The notes: generated by a model from the sequence alone, not told the origin. A stretch of DNA of 57,267 nucleotides from Gordonia jinhuaensis (GCF_014639795.1 NZ_BMGC01000025.1:1-57267); one strand, 5' to 3'. Positions 39,942 through 49,246 are shown, counted from the stretch's first letter. Translations and numbers: made by a program.

Positions 39942-41237
39942 ATGACAAGTGTTCTCTCCCGCCCGGCCGCCGCCGGTTCCGCGTCCACCCCCGCCGCTCC
40001 CACGAAGGTGGGCAGGCTCGTCGACCAGTTCGAGCGGGGCCTCGACGCCCCCATCTGTCTGACCTGGGAGCTCACTTACGCCTGCAACCTGGCCTGTGTG
40101 CACTGCTTGTCGTCGTCGGGCAAGCGCGATCCGCGCGAGCTGAACACCGACCAGTGCAAGGCGATCATTCACGAGTTGCAGCGCATGCAGGTCTTCTACG
40201 TCAACATCGGCGGTGGTGAACCGACCGTGCGACCGGACTTCTGGGAACTCGTCGACTACGCAACCGATCACCAAGTGGGGGTCAAGTTCTCCACCAACGG
40301 ATTACGCATCGACGAGAAGGTGGCCCGCCGTCTCGCGGCCTCGGACTACGTCGACGTGCAGATCTCACTCGACGGCGCCACAGCGGAGGTCAACGACGCG
40401 GTGCGCGGCCCGGGGTCCTTCGACATGGCGGTGCGGGCACTGCGTAATCTCGCCGAGGCGGGCTTTCGCGATGCGAAGATCTCGGTGGTGGTGACTCGGC
40501 ACAACGTCTCGCAGCTCGACGAGTTCAAGGCGCTCGCAGACGAATTCGGCGCCACGCTGCGTATCACGCGGCTGCGCCCGTCAGGACGCGGAGCCGACGT
40601 CTGGGACGATCTGCACCCGTTGCCCGCTCAGCAGCGCGAACTCTACGACTGGCTGGTTGCCCATGGGGAGGGTGTGCTGACCGGCGACTCGTTCTTCCAT
40701 CTGTCGGCTTTCGACAGTGCCGGTTCGCCGGGGCTCCCCGGGCTGAACATGTGCGGCGCCGGCCGGGTGGTGTGCCTGATCGACCCGGTGGGCGACGTCT
40801 ACGCCTGCCCCTTCGCGATCCACGAGAACTTCCTGGCGGGCAACATCGTCACCGACGGCGGATTCGCGTCTGTCTGGCGCGATTCGGCGCTCTTCGCCGA
40901 TCTGCGTGAGCCGCAGAGTGCCGGAGCGTGCAGTGCCTGTGCGCATTTCGACGCCTGCCGGGGTGGTTGTATGGCCGCCAAGTTCTTCACCGGTCTGCCG
41001 ATGGACGGTCCGGATCCCGAATGCGTTCAGGGCTTCGGTGACGCGTTGCTGTCGGATCAACGGACCATCCCGGCGGCGAACAAGAACCATTCCCGCGGCA
41101 CCCCGCTGCAGTTGATGACGCGCCGCCCCGAAGGCTTCGGTGACGGGTTGCTCTCACCGGCGGCCATGCCCTCGCATATGTGCGACGAGAACCCCTTGAC
41201 CGGATTCACCCCGTCCGTTTCGACCTCTGACCGGTGA
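39942..41237 (+). CDS. mftC: Mycofactocin radical SAM maturase MftC
   Basis: The 431-residue protein has the radical SAM cluster motif CNLACVHC (Cys48, Cys52, Cys55). GGGEPTVRPDF and an FSTNGLRID strand follow, then a C-terminal SPASM region with cysteines in MCGAGRVVC, VYACPF and CSACAHFDACRGGC for auxiliary Fe-S clusters. It acts on the C-terminal Val-Tyr of MftA in two SAM-dependent steps. ATG 39942 is preceded by only a weak purine-rich site; an upstream in-frame ATG adds 15 residues without support. The N-terminus before the cluster and the C-terminal tail after the SPASM domain (ending about FTPSVSTSDR) are somewhat longer than usual. Confidence 0.96.
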   Translation: MTSVLSRPAAAGSASTPAAPTKVGRLVDQFERGLDAPICLTWELTYACNLACVHCLSSSGKRDPRELNTDQCKAIIHELQRMQVFYVNIGGGEPTVRPDFWELVDYATDHQVGVKFSTNGLRIDEKVARRLAASDYVDVQISLDGATAEVNDAVRGPGSFDMAVRALRNLAEAGFRDAKISVVVTRHNVSQLDEFKALADEFGATLRITRLRPSGRGADVWDDLHPLPAQQRELYDWLVAHGEGVLTGDSFFHLSAFDSAGSPGLPGLNMCGAGRVVCLIDPVGDVYACPFAIHENFLAGNIVTDGGFASVWRDSALFADLREPQSAGACSACAHFDACRGGCMAAKFFTGLPMDGPDPECVQGFGDALLSDQRTIPAANKNHSRGTPLQLMTRRPEGFGDGLLSPAAMPSHMCDENPLTGFTPSVSTSDR

Positions 41238-41259
41238 CCGCACCGGCCGCACGCCCGAG

Positions 41260-41293
41260 TGACCGGCAGACCCGAATGACCGGCAGACCTGAA
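41260..41293 (+). repeat. Two-copy 17-bp tandem repeat between mftC and mftD
   Basis: TGACCGGCAGACCCGAA is followed directly by TGACCGGCAGACCTGAA, with a partial third copy TGACC. It lies in the 110-base gap before mftD, which starts behind AGTGAGGA. No further signal was seen there. Confidence 0.85.
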
Positions 41294-41347
41294 TGACCAT
41301 GGTGATCGTGATGGATCACCGCCATCTGAGAAGAGTGAGGAAATCCG

Positions 41348-42544
41348 ATGTCCCTCAATCCGTGGGCGCGTAATCCCTGGTTCGAGACCGTCCACGAGGC
41401 GCAACGTCGGGCCAAGCAGCATCTGCCGAAGTCGGTCTACTCGTCGCTGGTTGCCGGCACGCAGGCCGGTGTGACGCTCGACGACAACATGAACGCCTTC
41501 TCCCAGCTGCGGTTCTCGCCGCATGTGGTGGGTGTGCAGCCCGACCGTGAGTTGTCCACCTCGGTGATGGGACAGGAACTCCCGCTCCCGGTGATGATCT
41601 CGCCGACCGGTGTGCAGGCCGTGGACCCCGACGGTGAGGTCGCCGTGGCCCGAGCCGCAGCCGCGCGCGGCACCGCCATGGGGTTGTCCAACTTCGCCTC
41701 CAGACCCATCGAGGAGGTCACCGCGGTCAACGACAAGATCTTCTTCCAGATCTATTGGCTCGGTTCCCGCGAGGAGATCCTCGAACGTGCGATGCGCGCC
41801 AAAGATGCCGGGGCCAAGGGCCTGATCACCACCACCGACTGGGTGTTCAACATCGGTCGTGACTGGGGATCGCCGGAGATCCCGGAGTCGGTGAACCTCA
41901 AGGCGCTCGTGCGGCTGGCACCCGAGATCGCGGTGAAGCCGCGCTACGCCATGAAGTGGATCCGCGGCGGCAAGGTCGAGATCCCCGACCTGACCGTGCC
42001 CAACCTTGTTCCCCGTGGTCAGCGTGGGCCCACCTTCTTCGGTGCCTACGGGCAGTGGATGAACACCCCGCCACCCACCTGGGAAGACCTCGAATGGCTG
42101 CGGAACAAGTGGGACGGGCCGTTCATGGTCAAGGGCATCAGCCGCGTCGACGATGCCAAACGTGCGGTCGACATCGGTGCCACGGCACTGTCGGTGTCCA
42201 ACCACGGCGGTAACAATCTCGACGGCACGCCCGCGACGATCCGGGTGCTCGGCCCCATCGCCGACACCGTCGGCAACGATATCGAAGTGCTGCTCGACGG
42301 CGGGATCCGCCGCGGTAGCGACGTGGTCAAGGCGCTGGCGCTCGGTGCCCGCGCGGTGATGATCGGCCGTGCCTACCTGTGGGGACTGGGCGCCAACGGT
42401 CAGGCGGGTGTGGAGAATGTGCTCGACCTGCTGCGGATGGGTATCGACGAATGTCTGATGGGGTTGAGTCGCAAGAGCATTCACGAACTCACCCGCGACG
42501 ACCTGATCATCCCCGATGGGTTCGAGATGCGGCTGGGCGACTGA
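41348..42544 (+). CDS. mftD: Pre-mycofactocin synthase MftD (FMN-dependent)
   Basis: The 398-residue TIM-barrel protein belongs to the alpha-hydroxy-acid dehydrogenase family. The family's active-site stretch appears as SVSNHGGNNLDGT, the variant typical of MftD, followed by LLDGGIRRGSDVVKALALGA for FMN phosphate binding. In the pathway it deaminates the released pyrrolidinone-tyrosine unit to the redox-active pre-mycofactocin. The start at ATG 41348 has AGTGAGGA upstream. It is the last gene of the left part of the mft set; the next gene runs towards it on the other strand. Confidence 0.95.
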   Translation: MSLNPWARNPWFETVHEAQRRAKQHLPKSVYSSLVAGTQAGVTLDDNMNAFSQLRFSPHVVGVQPDRELSTSVMGQELPLPVMISPTGVQAVDPDGEVAVARAAAARGTAMGLSNFASRPIEEVTAVNDKIFFQIYWLGSREEILERAMRAKDAGAKGLITTTDWVFNIGRDWGSPEIPESVNLKALVRLAPEIAVKPRYAMKWIRGGKVEIPDLTVPNLVPRGQRGPTFFGAYGQWMNTPPPTWEDLEWLRNKWDGPFMVKGISRVDDAKRAVDIGATALSVSNHGGNNLDGTPATIRVLGPIADTVGNDIEVLLDGGIRRGSDVVKALALGARAVMIGRAYLWGLGANGQAGVENVLDLLRMGIDECLMGLSRKSIHELTRDDLIIPDGFEMRLGD

Positions 42545-42624
42545 TCGCCCGGTCGTCGCACCCCGAGCGCGGCCTCGGCGAGTGTGGCCCTGGCGAGTAC
42601 GGCCCCGGCGCCGAGAGGGACTGT
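42545..42624. terminator. Convergent gap with a possible weak stem-loop
   Basis: CTCGGCG (42575-42581) can pair with CGCCGAG (42609-42615) across 27 bases. In between, a 15-bp unit is repeated (GGCGAGTGTGGCCCT, GGCGAGTACGGCCCC). It lies between the ends of mftD and the racemase gene. No T-tract is present, so a terminator role is only suggested by position. Confidence 0.25.
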
Positions 42625-43704
42625 CTAGGTCCAGATCTCGGCTGCCGGGGTCGCGCTACGTGTGGGCGCGGACGGTGTGCCCGGAGCGGTCCGAGAGAAC
42701 CGGGGCGCGGGGAAAGCCTGTGTGATGCCGTCGATCTCGACGAGGTTGGCACGCTCACTCATATGCGGCGACAGGGGTGCCTGCGCCCACGACAACACCG
42801 GTGTCACACAGGCATCGGTGCCGTCGAAGATCTTCGTCCACTCGTCACGTGTGCGGCTCGCGAAGACCTCGGTGAACCGGGCGCGCAGCACCGGCCACCC
42901 CGCCGTATCGGACTGTGCCGGAAGATCCTCGTCGGTCAGCCCGAGACCGTCGATCAGCTGTGCGTAGAACTGCGGCTCGATCGCGCCGACAGCCATGTGT
43001 CCGCCATCGGATGTGGTGTAGGTGTCGTAGAACGGGGCGCCGGTGTCGAGCAGATTCGTGCCGCGCTCGTCGCCCCACACACCCTGCCCTCGGAACGACC
43101 AGATCATCTGCGCCAGAACAGAAGCGCCATCGACCATCGCGGCGTCGATCACCTGACCGCGACCGGAGTGCTGCCGCTCGAGGAGCGCCGCGAGGATGCC
43201 GAGTGCCAGGAACATCGATCCACCGCCGAAGTCTCCGACCATGTTCAGCGGGGGGACCGGACGCTCGCCGGCCCGCCCGATCGCGTCGAGGACCCCGGTG
43301 GTGGAGATGTAGTTGATGTCATGACCGGCGCGCTGGGCCATCGGTCCGGTCTGACCCCACCCGGTCATGCGGCCGTACACCAGCCGGTCGTTGCGCCCCA
43401 GCGCCACGTCGGGCCCCAAGCCCAACCGTTCCATCACCCCGGGGCGGAAACCCTCGATGACGACGTCGGCGCGTTCGATCAGCGAGAGGATCGTCTCGCG
43501 GTCGTCAGGATCCTTCAGATCCGCCTCGACCACGCGACGACCCCGCAACAGTTGGTCGGCGGGGACACCCTCGGGGGGCAGTTGACCGGGCCGCTGGATC
43601 CGCACCACTTCGGCACCGAGGTCGGCGAGGAGCATCGCCGCATGCGGGCCCGGACCGATTCCGGCGAATTCGAGCACTCGGACTGCGGCGAGGGGTCCGG
43701 TCAC
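42625..43704 (-). CDS. Alpha-methylacyl-CoA racemase (class III CoA-transferase family)
   Basis: The 359-residue protein has the racemase active-site residues of the M. tuberculosis MCR type: His128 in GHDINY, Asp158 in VGDFGGGS and Glu243 in AIEPQFY. They are within two residues of the reported His126/Asp156/Glu241. It should interconvert R and S 2-methylacyl-CoA in branched fatty acid or sterol side-chain degradation. GTG 43704 is chosen because GGAGG lies five bases upstream. The gene sits on the opposite strand inside the mycofactocin cluster, between mftD and mftE, which is unusual and probably gives mftEFG their own promoter in the 83-base gap after its start. Confidence 0.92.
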   Translation of the reverse strand: MTGPLAAVRVLEFAGIGPGPHAAMLLADLGAEVVRIQRPGQLPPEGVPADQLLRGRRVVEADLKDPDDRETILSLIERADVVIEGFRPGVMERLGLGPDVALGRNDRLVYGRMTGWGQTGPMAQRAGHDINYISTTGVLDAIGRAGERPVPPLNMVGDFGGGSMFLALGILAALLERQHSGRGQVIDAAMVDGASVLAQMIWSFRGQGVWGDERGTNLLDTGAPFYDTYTTSDGGHMAVGAIEPQFYAQLIDGLGLTDEDLPAQSDTAGWPVLRARFTEVFASRTRDEWTKIFDGTDACVTPVLSWAQAPLSPHMSERANLVEIDGITQAFPAPRFSRTAPGTPSAPTRSATPAAEIWT

Positions 43705-43787
43705 AATAACCTCCACTGTGTGTTCGCTGTCACTTCGCAGACGATCGTATCCCCACGTCGTGAGACCCCCTGCGCCGAGGCGGATCG

Positions 43788-44567
43788 GTGATCGCCGACC
43801 GAACCGATCGCAATCGCATCCGCCTGGCAGAGACCACCTCGCCGGAGGTGCTGGCAGACCATGCGGGGGCACATTCAGTGGCACCAGCGGAGGCAGACGC
43901 CGGGAGTGTGCCACCGGTGCTGCTGGTACCGGTCGGTTCACTCGAGCAGCACGGACCCCACCTCCCGCTGGACACCGACACCCGGATCGCGTGCGCGGTG
44001 ATCGAGGCCGCGGTGGATCGCGGCGTGAACGGCGTCGTGGCACCGTCGATCGCCTACGGGGCGAGCGGCGAACACGAAGCCTTCGCGGGAACCATCTCGA
44101 TCGGGCAGGACGCACTCCAACTGGTGCTCACCGAATTCGGTCGCAGCGCCTGCCGATGGACGTCGCGCGTCGCCTTCGTCAACGGCCACGGCGGCAACGC
44201 TCGCGCACTGATCGCGGCGGTGCGATTGCTGCGACAGGAGGGACGTGAGGTGGGCTGGTTCCCGTGCGCGGCGCGCCACCGACGCGCCGACGCACACGCC
44301 GGGTTCACCGAAACGTCATTGCTGCTGCATATTTCGCCTGCACAAGTGTGTACCGAACACGAAATCGTGGGTAACGTGACCTCGGTGCAGGATCTGATGC
44401 CACAGATGCGGATCGGCGGGGTGGCCGCCGTCAGTCCGAGCGGCGTCCTCGGCGACGCGACCGGAGCCAACGCTCGAGCGGGTGCGGATATCCTCGCTGA
44501 CCTGGCAGAGCGGCTGTCTGAAGCGGTGACCCGGTGGGAACCCGATGAGCGGGGGATGCTCGTATGA
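43788..44567 (+). CDS. mftE: Mycofactocin precursor peptidase MftE (creatininase family)
   Basis: The 259-residue creatininase-like metalloprotein has metal-binding motifs [25 protein letters not shown] and [11 protein letters not shown]. It should cut modified MftA after the Gly before Val-Tyr, releasing the processed dipeptide. The GTG start at 43788 has GAGG seven bases upstream; the first 40 residues are poorly conserved in appearance and a later start is possible. The stop codon overlaps the mftF start (ATGA), so the two are translationally coupled. Confidence 0.93.
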   Translation: MIADRTDRNRIRLAETTSPEVLADHAGAHSVAPAEADAGSVPPVLLVPVGSLEQHGPHLPLDTDTRIACAVIEAAVDRGVNGVVAPSIAYGASGEHEAFAGTISIGQDALQLVLTEFGRSACRWTSRVAFVNGHGGNARALIAAVRLLRQEGREVGWFPCAARHRRADAHAGFTETSLLLHISPAQVCTEHEIVGNVTSVQDLMPQMRIGGVAAVSPSGVLGDATGANARAGADILADLAERLSEAVTRWEPDERGMLV

Positions 44568-46174
44568 GCGATCCGGTGAGCGCCGCCGGGCGAGCGCGGA
44601 CCGCCGAGGGCGATCACGGGGATCTGACACCGGGCTCACCCGATGAGGAGGTCGACCCGGACTCCGGATCGACCGGTGCCGGCGGTGGGCGTCCGCACTG
44701 GCACGACCTGCCGCAGGGGTTTCAGGTGCAGCTGGACCTGTCGAGTGTGATCGGCCGCGACCGGCGCCACCTCCTCGGCGGCTCACCGATGTCGATGCTG
44801 ACGCTGTCGGAGCGTGCGGTGTCGATGTTCGACGACGATGGACGACTCGTGGTGTGTGACGAGGCCAGCGCGACCATCGCGCGACGCCTGCTGACCACAC
44901 AGCTCGGACGCCCGCGTCCGATGTTCGGTCCCGACGCCGATTCGGTGAGTGTGGTGGTGCCCGTTCGGGACAATCAGCAGGGCATCGACCGGTTGCTGGC
45001 GTCGCTGCGCGGGGTGGCGCGGGTGATCGTCGTCGACGACGGTTCCGCCGAGCCGGTGCGGGTGCCCCCGCCGGCGGTGAGCGCTCAGTGCCCGCCGGTG
45101 GAGGTGATCCGGTTCCAGACCAGTCGCGGACCGGCCGCCGCACGGAACGCCGGCGCCGCGGCGACGACCTCGGAATTCGTCGCCTTCCTCGATTCCGATG
45201 TTGTGCCCGAACATGATTGGCTCGCGAAGATGCTCGCGCACTTCTCCGACGAGCGGGTGGCGCTGGTGGCTCCGAGGATCCGGCCGATGTCGGTCGATGG
45301 TGGTCCGACGCTGCGATACGAAGCGCTGAAATCGTCGCTGGATATGGGGCGGGTGGAGGCGGCGGTGGTCCCCGGCACACCCGTCGCCTACGTACCCAGC
45401 GCGGCGATGATCGTGCGGCACAGTGTATTCGACGAACTCGGCGGGTTCGATGAGGACATGTATGTGGCCGAGGACGTGGATCTGTGCTGGCGCTTGCACG
45501 GCGTCGGTGCGGTGATGCGCTATGAACCGGTGGCGACCGTCACCCACGATCATCGTGGGCGACTCGTCTCGGCCTTCGGTCGCCGCAGGTTCTACGGCAC
45601 CGGCGCGGCCCTGCTGGCCGGACGCCACGACCGTACCGGCGCCCCGCTCGTGCTCAACTCGGCACTGGCGGTGTTGCTCGCAGGACTGTTCAGCGGAACC
45701 CGAGCGGGTCTGGCGGCGGCGGTGTTCGCGGCGGTGTTCATCCTGCGGCAGCTGCGCACCCGGATGACCGACCTGCCGCACTCCGCGCGGATCGCCGCGG
45801 CACTGACGGCGCGGTCGGTCGGGTTCGGGGTACTGCAGATGGCCTCGGCCCTGTGTCGGTCGTATTGGCCGTTGTCCTTGCTGTTGGCATTGCTGTCCAA
45901 GAGGTTTCGGCTGATCCTCGCGGCCGCGGCCCTGTGCGACGGCATCGTCGAATGGGTTCGCATCGAGATCCTCGATCCCGACCCGGTACCGCGGCTGGGG
46001 CCGGTGTTGTTCGTGGCATACAAGCGTATGGACGATCTCGCCTACGGTGCCGGGTTGTGGCAGGGTGCGATCGCCCATCGCAGCGCCACCGCGCTGGTAC
46101 CGGTGCTGCGGACTCGCGCCGAGGCGCGTGACACTGCGACACGGCGGCCGGTCGGTCGACCGCGCCGCAGCTGA
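44564..46174 (+). CDS. mftF: Mycofactocin glycosyltransferase MftF (GT2)
   Basis: The 536-residue family 2 glycosyltransferase has VVVPVRDNQQGIDRLLASLR and VIVVDDGS at the nucleotide-sugar site, AAARNAGAA, the DSD metal motif in FLDSDVVPEHDW, and the catalytic ED motif in YVAEDVDLCWRL. Hydrophobic segments in the C-terminal third suggest membrane association. In mycobacteria MftF adds beta-1,4-glucose units to pre-mycofactocin. About 65 acidic and Gly-rich residues at the N-terminus come before the usual MftF start region. GGGGGA precedes ATG 44564. Confidence 0.94.
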   Translation: MSDPVSAAGRARTAEGDHGDLTPGSPDEEVDPDSGSTGAGGGRPHWHDLPQGFQVQLDLSSVIGRDRRHLLGGSPMSMLTLSERAVSMFDDDGRLVVCDEASATIARRLLTTQLGRPRPMFGPDADSVSVVVPVRDNQQGIDRLLASLRGVARVIVVDDGSAEPVRVPPPAVSAQCPPVEVIRFQTSRGPAAARNAGAAATTSEFVAFLDSDVVPEHDWLAKMLAHFSDERVALVAPRIRPMSVDGGPTLRYEALKSSLDMGRVEAAVVPGTPVAYVPSAAMIVRHSVFDELGGFDEDMYVAEDVDLCWRLHGVGAVMRYEPVATVTHDHRGRLVSAFGRRRFYGTGAALLAGRHDRTGAPLVLNSALAVLLAGLFSGTRAGLAAAVFAAVFILRQLRTRMTDLPHSARIAAALTARSVGFGVLQMASALCRSYWPLSLLLALLSKRFRLILAAAALCDGIVEWVRIEILDPDPVPRLGPVLFVAYKRMDDLAYGAGLWQGAIAHRSATALVPVLRTRAEARDTATRRPVGRPRRS

Positions 46175-46178
46175 GCCC

Positions 46179-47570
46179 ATGACGCAGCCTCCGACCCGCG
46201 CGGACGTGGTGATCGTGGGTGCGGGAACGGCCGGGTGTATCGCCGCCGAGATCCTCTCCCGCGACGCGGGGCGTCGGGTGCTGCTGATCGAGGCGGGCGG
46301 ACTCGCGCCGACGCCCGAGGAACTCGTGCTCGGTCGGTTACCGGTGGGGCCGGGTTCGCCTCGCGTGCGCGTCTACCGCACCACCGAAGGTCTTGCGGTG
46401 CCCCGTGGTCGGGGTCTGGGCGGATCGGCGGCGGTCAACGGCGGGTACTTCCTGCGGTGGCATCACCGCGACGTCGACGCACTCGTGGCGGCCGCGGATG
46501 CGCCCGAGGTCTTCTCGTCGGCTTCCGTGGCGGACGCCTACGACGTTCTCGACGGCGGCCGGTGCGGCGGCGGATCGATGTCGGTGCACACCGTCGGCGA
46601 CGACGACCTGTCGCTGGCGGTCACCGCCCTGGAATCGCTCCTGCGGACAACGCAGGGCTCCCCGGTCGAGCCGCCGTGGCCCGACACCGGATGGATGCGG
46701 GTGCGGACCAACCGTCGCGACGGCGCGCGGGTGACCACCTGGGCCGCGTTCACCGAACCGGCGCTGCGCAGGCCGAATCTCATGGTGCTCACCGGTACGC
46801 CGGTGCAGCGGATCCGCGCGCGGTCGAATCGGGTGCACTCGGCTGTCACCGACGTCGGTGAGATCGTCGCCGCCGACGTGCTGCTGTGCGCGGGAACCTT
46901 CGGCACCGCGGAGGTGCTGATGCACAGTGCGGTGGCAGATCCTGACGTGTTCGGCCGCTACGCGACCCTCGGTTTCGGCGAGCACCGCGAGATGTTCGTG
47001 CGCTACCGGGTCGACGACGAGGTCCGCACCGCCGCCGCCGAACCGCCCCGAATCGTTCTCCCCACCGTCGGCCACACCGATGACGGATGTGAGATCCGTT
47101 TCTACAACGGTGATTTCGCCGATCACATCGGGGGAGTGCAACCGAGCCTCCCGGCGGTGGGAGTGGTCGCGATGACCTCCACCCAACGCGGCGTGATGCG
47201 ACTCGACGGGGCGGGGCGGATGAGGATCGAGTTGCCCGGTCTCTCCGCTGACGACCTGGTGACCATGCGACGGTGGGCCGAGGGTGTCGGTCAGATGCTC
47301 ACCGACACGTCGATGCGCGGGATCGTCGACCCCGACAGTGTGACGATCGACCAACCGATTGCCACGTCACAGCATGCCTGCGGATCCCTGCCGATCGGCA
47401 CCGCCACCGACGCGCTCGGGACTCTCGGCGACATCGGGGGACTGCGTGTGCTCGACGGCTCGCTGCTGCCGCGTTCGGGTCGTAGTGGGCCGCACGCCAC
47501 GGTCGCGATGGTGGCGCTGCGTATCGCGACGGTGCTGAGCGCTGGTGCGCCCGGATCGCGCCTGCCCTGA
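46179..47570 (+). CDS. mftG: Mycofactocin-associated GMC oxidoreductase MftG
   Basis: The 463-residue flavoprotein of the GMC family has the FAD motif VIVGAGTAGCIAAE at the N-terminus, GRGLGGSAAVNGG, and C-terminal active-site regions SQHACGSLPIGT and RSGPHATVAMVALRIA. MftG is proposed to re-oxidise mycofactocinol and pass electrons towards respiration. ATG 46179 lies four bases after the mftF stop; longer in-frame starts would lie inside mftF. It ends the mycofactocin set. Confidence 0.94.
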   Translation: MTQPPTRADVVIVGAGTAGCIAAEILSRDAGRRVLLIEAGGLAPTPEELVLGRLPVGPGSPRVRVYRTTEGLAVPRGRGLGGSAAVNGGYFLRWHHRDVDALVAAADAPEVFSSASVADAYDVLDGGRCGGGSMSVHTVGDDDLSLAVTALESLLRTTQGSPVEPPWPDTGWMRVRTNRRDGARVTTWAAFTEPALRRPNLMVLTGTPVQRIRARSNRVHSAVTDVGEIVAADVLLCAGTFGTAEVLMHSAVADPDVFGRYATLGFGEHREMFVRYRVDDEVRTAAAEPPRIVLPTVGHTDDGCEIRFYNGDFADHIGGVQPSLPAVGVVAMTSTQRGVMRLDGAGRMRIELPGLSADDLVTMRRWAEGVGQMLTDTSMRGIVDPDSVTIDQPIATSQHACGSLPIGTATDALGTLGDIGGLRVLDGSLLPRSGRSGPHATVAMVALRIATVLSAGAPGSRLP

Positions 47571-47615
47571 GCGAGACCAGCGCGTGAGAGCACCGGTGCG
47601 GCGTCGTGTGCGGAG

Positions 47616-47621
47616 TAGCCT
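47616..47621 (+). promoter_or_regulatory. Possible leaderless-promoter -10 element of the PPOX gene
   Basis: TAGCCT is followed by six bases and then ATG 47628, the spacing seen for leaderless transcripts in actinobacteria (TANNNT with the start codon at +1). The only purine run nearby (GGAG) is twelve bases from the ATG, too far for a good ribosome binding site. This supports, but does not prove, a leaderless start separate from mftG. Confidence 0.35.
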
Positions 47622-47627
47622 GGCGAC

Positions 47628-48053
47628 ATGGCCTCACTGTCGGATCCGGATGTGCGCACCTTCCTCGCCGAGGGCACTCGAACGGGGCATATCGCCTATC
47701 TCGCCGCCGACGGCAGGCCGCTGGCCGCGCCGGTCTGGTTCGTCCTCGACGGTGACCGGATAGCCTTCAACACCGGCGCCGAAACCGCGAAAGCTCGTGC
47801 ATTCCAGCGTGATCCGCGCGTGGTGATGACCATCGACATGCCCCACCCGCCCTACGGATTCGTCCAGGTACAGGGCGTCGTGAGCACCTCAGACGAACTG
47901 GCCGAGGTCCGCCGTATCGCCACCGCATGTGGTGGGCGCTATATGGGTGATGACCGCGCCGAGGAGTTCGGTGCTCGTAACGGTGTCCCCGGCGAACTCG
48001 CGGTCTGGATCGAACCCACGCGGGTCATCGCGATGCTCGACGCCACCGCCTGA
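47628..48053 (+). CDS. PPOX-class flavin/F420-dependent protein
   Basis: This 141-residue split-barrel protein resembles the pyridoxamine-oxidase-like F420-binding family of mycobacteria: GHIAYLAADGRPLAAPVWFVL, ETAKARAFQRDPRVVMTID, FVQVQGVVSTS. Members reduce or bind small substrates with F420 or flavin. The substrate here cannot be read. It follows mftG by 57 bases and may be transcribed on its own. The 212 bases after it hold the inverted repeat described separately and no gene. Confidence 0.8.
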   Translation: MASLSDPDVRTFLAEGTRTGHIAYLAADGRPLAAPVWFVLDGDRIAFNTGAETAKARAFQRDPRVVMTIDMPHPPYGFVQVQGVVSTSDELAEVRRIATACGGRYMGDDRAEEFGARNGVPGELAVWIEPTRVIAMLDATA

Positions 48054-48203
48054 GGTCTGCGTCGAGGACGTCCCACCCGTCAGCGCCCCACAGTGTGCCG
48101 GCGGTCACCGGTCGCGCCGGCTGAGGCGCAGGTCGCGCCACATTGGTGGTGTCTTCGGCTGTCTATTTCCGCTGTGTAAATCATTGCCCGAATAGGGTGC
48201 GGA

Positions 48204-48246
48204 CAGCTGTACGAGAGCGCATGATTGTGCCGTAATCGTACAGCTG
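48204..48246. promoter_or_regulatory. 11-bp perfect inverted repeat upstream of the SDR operon
   Basis: CAGCTGTACGA (48204-48214) and TCGTACAGCTG (48236-48246) are perfect inverted copies with a 21-base spacer. Their centres are 32 bases apart, about three helical turns. Each arm contains ACAGCTG or its complement. It lies 20 bases before the SDR start and looks like a two-site operator for an unknown regulator. A clear promoter could not be picked out in the 212-base gap. Confidence 0.55.
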
Positions 48247-48265
48247 ACCGATTGGACTCCTTCTG

Positions 48266-49246
48266 ATGCTCCCCTCCGACAGAGCCGGCCGACCGATCGC
48301 GGTGGCGGCGGGTCGCTGGGCGGTGGTGACCGGCGCGAGTGCCGGTCTCGGTGCCGAGTTCGCACACCGCCTCGCTGCGCGCGGTCACCATCTCGTCCTC
48401 GTGGCCCGGCGTCGTGACCGACTCGATGCCCTTGCCACGCAACTACACAACGACTTCGGGGTCGACACCCTGGTGGTCCCCGCCGACCTGACCGACCCGG
48501 CATCCACCGACCTCATCGTGACGGCATTGCAGGACAACGGCATCCATGCCGATGTGCTGATCAACTCCGCCGGTTTCGGAACCGCGCGACTGCTCGTCGA
48601 CGAGGATCCCGAGCGGGTTCGCGACGAGATCGCCGTCAACGTCACCGCGCTCACATCGCTCACGATCGCATTGCTCGGAGATCTGTATGCCGCCGAACAC
48701 GGTGTGCTGGTGAACATCTCCAGTACCGCCTCGCATCAGCCCATCCCGTCGATGGCGGTCTACGCCGCGACCAAAGCCTATGTGAGCGCACTCACCGAGG
48801 CGCTGTGGCAGGAGTCGCGGGCCAGCGCACTGACGGTGGTGAATCTGTGCCCCGGACCCACTGAGACGGAGTTCTTCGCCGCCGCCGGATCCGATCGATT
48901 CCGTGTCGGGCATGTCTACACCGCGCGGGAGGTGGTCGATGCGGCCATGTCGGCGATCGACGCGGGCACCAGAGGCCCCACGCTCACCATCGGCGTGCCC
49001 AACCGGCTCACCGCGCTCGCAGCGCGGCTGCTTCCCCGTCGACTCGGACTCGCGGTGACCGCCCGCGTGGTCGGCCTCGGCGCTGCGACACATCGGCCCG
49101 CTGCCGCGGCGGCGGGAGCCTCGCCGCTATCGGCTGTTGCCTCGCTGAAGGCCGCTGGCCCCCACAACGCTGACCCCCACAACGGCGGCCCCGTCAACGC
49201 CGACCCCGACAACGCCGTCCCCTCAGAGAAAGTGAATGCGTCATGA
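48266..49246 (+). CDS. Short-chain dehydrogenase/reductase with repeat-bearing C-terminal tail
   Basis: The 326-residue classical SDR has TGASAGLG for NAD(P) binding, INSAGFG, the catalytic serine in NISSTAS, and YAATK with catalytic Tyr and Lys. The substrate is unknown. After the usual end of the fold, the tail carries an imperfect Asn/Asp/Pro repeat (PHNADPHNGG, PVNADPDNA). ATG 48266 has only a weak upstream site. The stop overlaps the next gene's ATG (ATGA), starting a tight gene set that runs to the MFS transporter. Confidence 0.88.
   Translation: MLPSDRAGRPIAVAAGRWAVVTGASAGLGAEFAHRLAARGHHLVLVARRRDRLDALATQLHNDFGVDTLVVPADLTDPASTDLIVTALQDNGIHADVLINSAGFGTARLLVDEDPERVRDEIAVNVTALTSLTIALLGDLYAAEHGVLVNISSTASHQPIPSMAVYAATKAYVSALTEALWQESRASALTVVNLCPGPTETEFFAAAGSDRFRVGHVYTAREVVDAAMSAIDAGTRGPTLTIGVPNRLTALAARLLPRRLGLAVTARVVGLGAATHRPAAAAAGASPLSAVASLKAAGPHNADPHNGGPVNADPDNAVPSEKVNAS

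Noticed and set aside
42379-43791. Plus-strand open frame over the racemase gene
   Set aside because: The minus strand encodes a full alpha-methylacyl-CoA racemase with catalytic residues and a good ribosome binding site; the plus product is compositionally a shadow.
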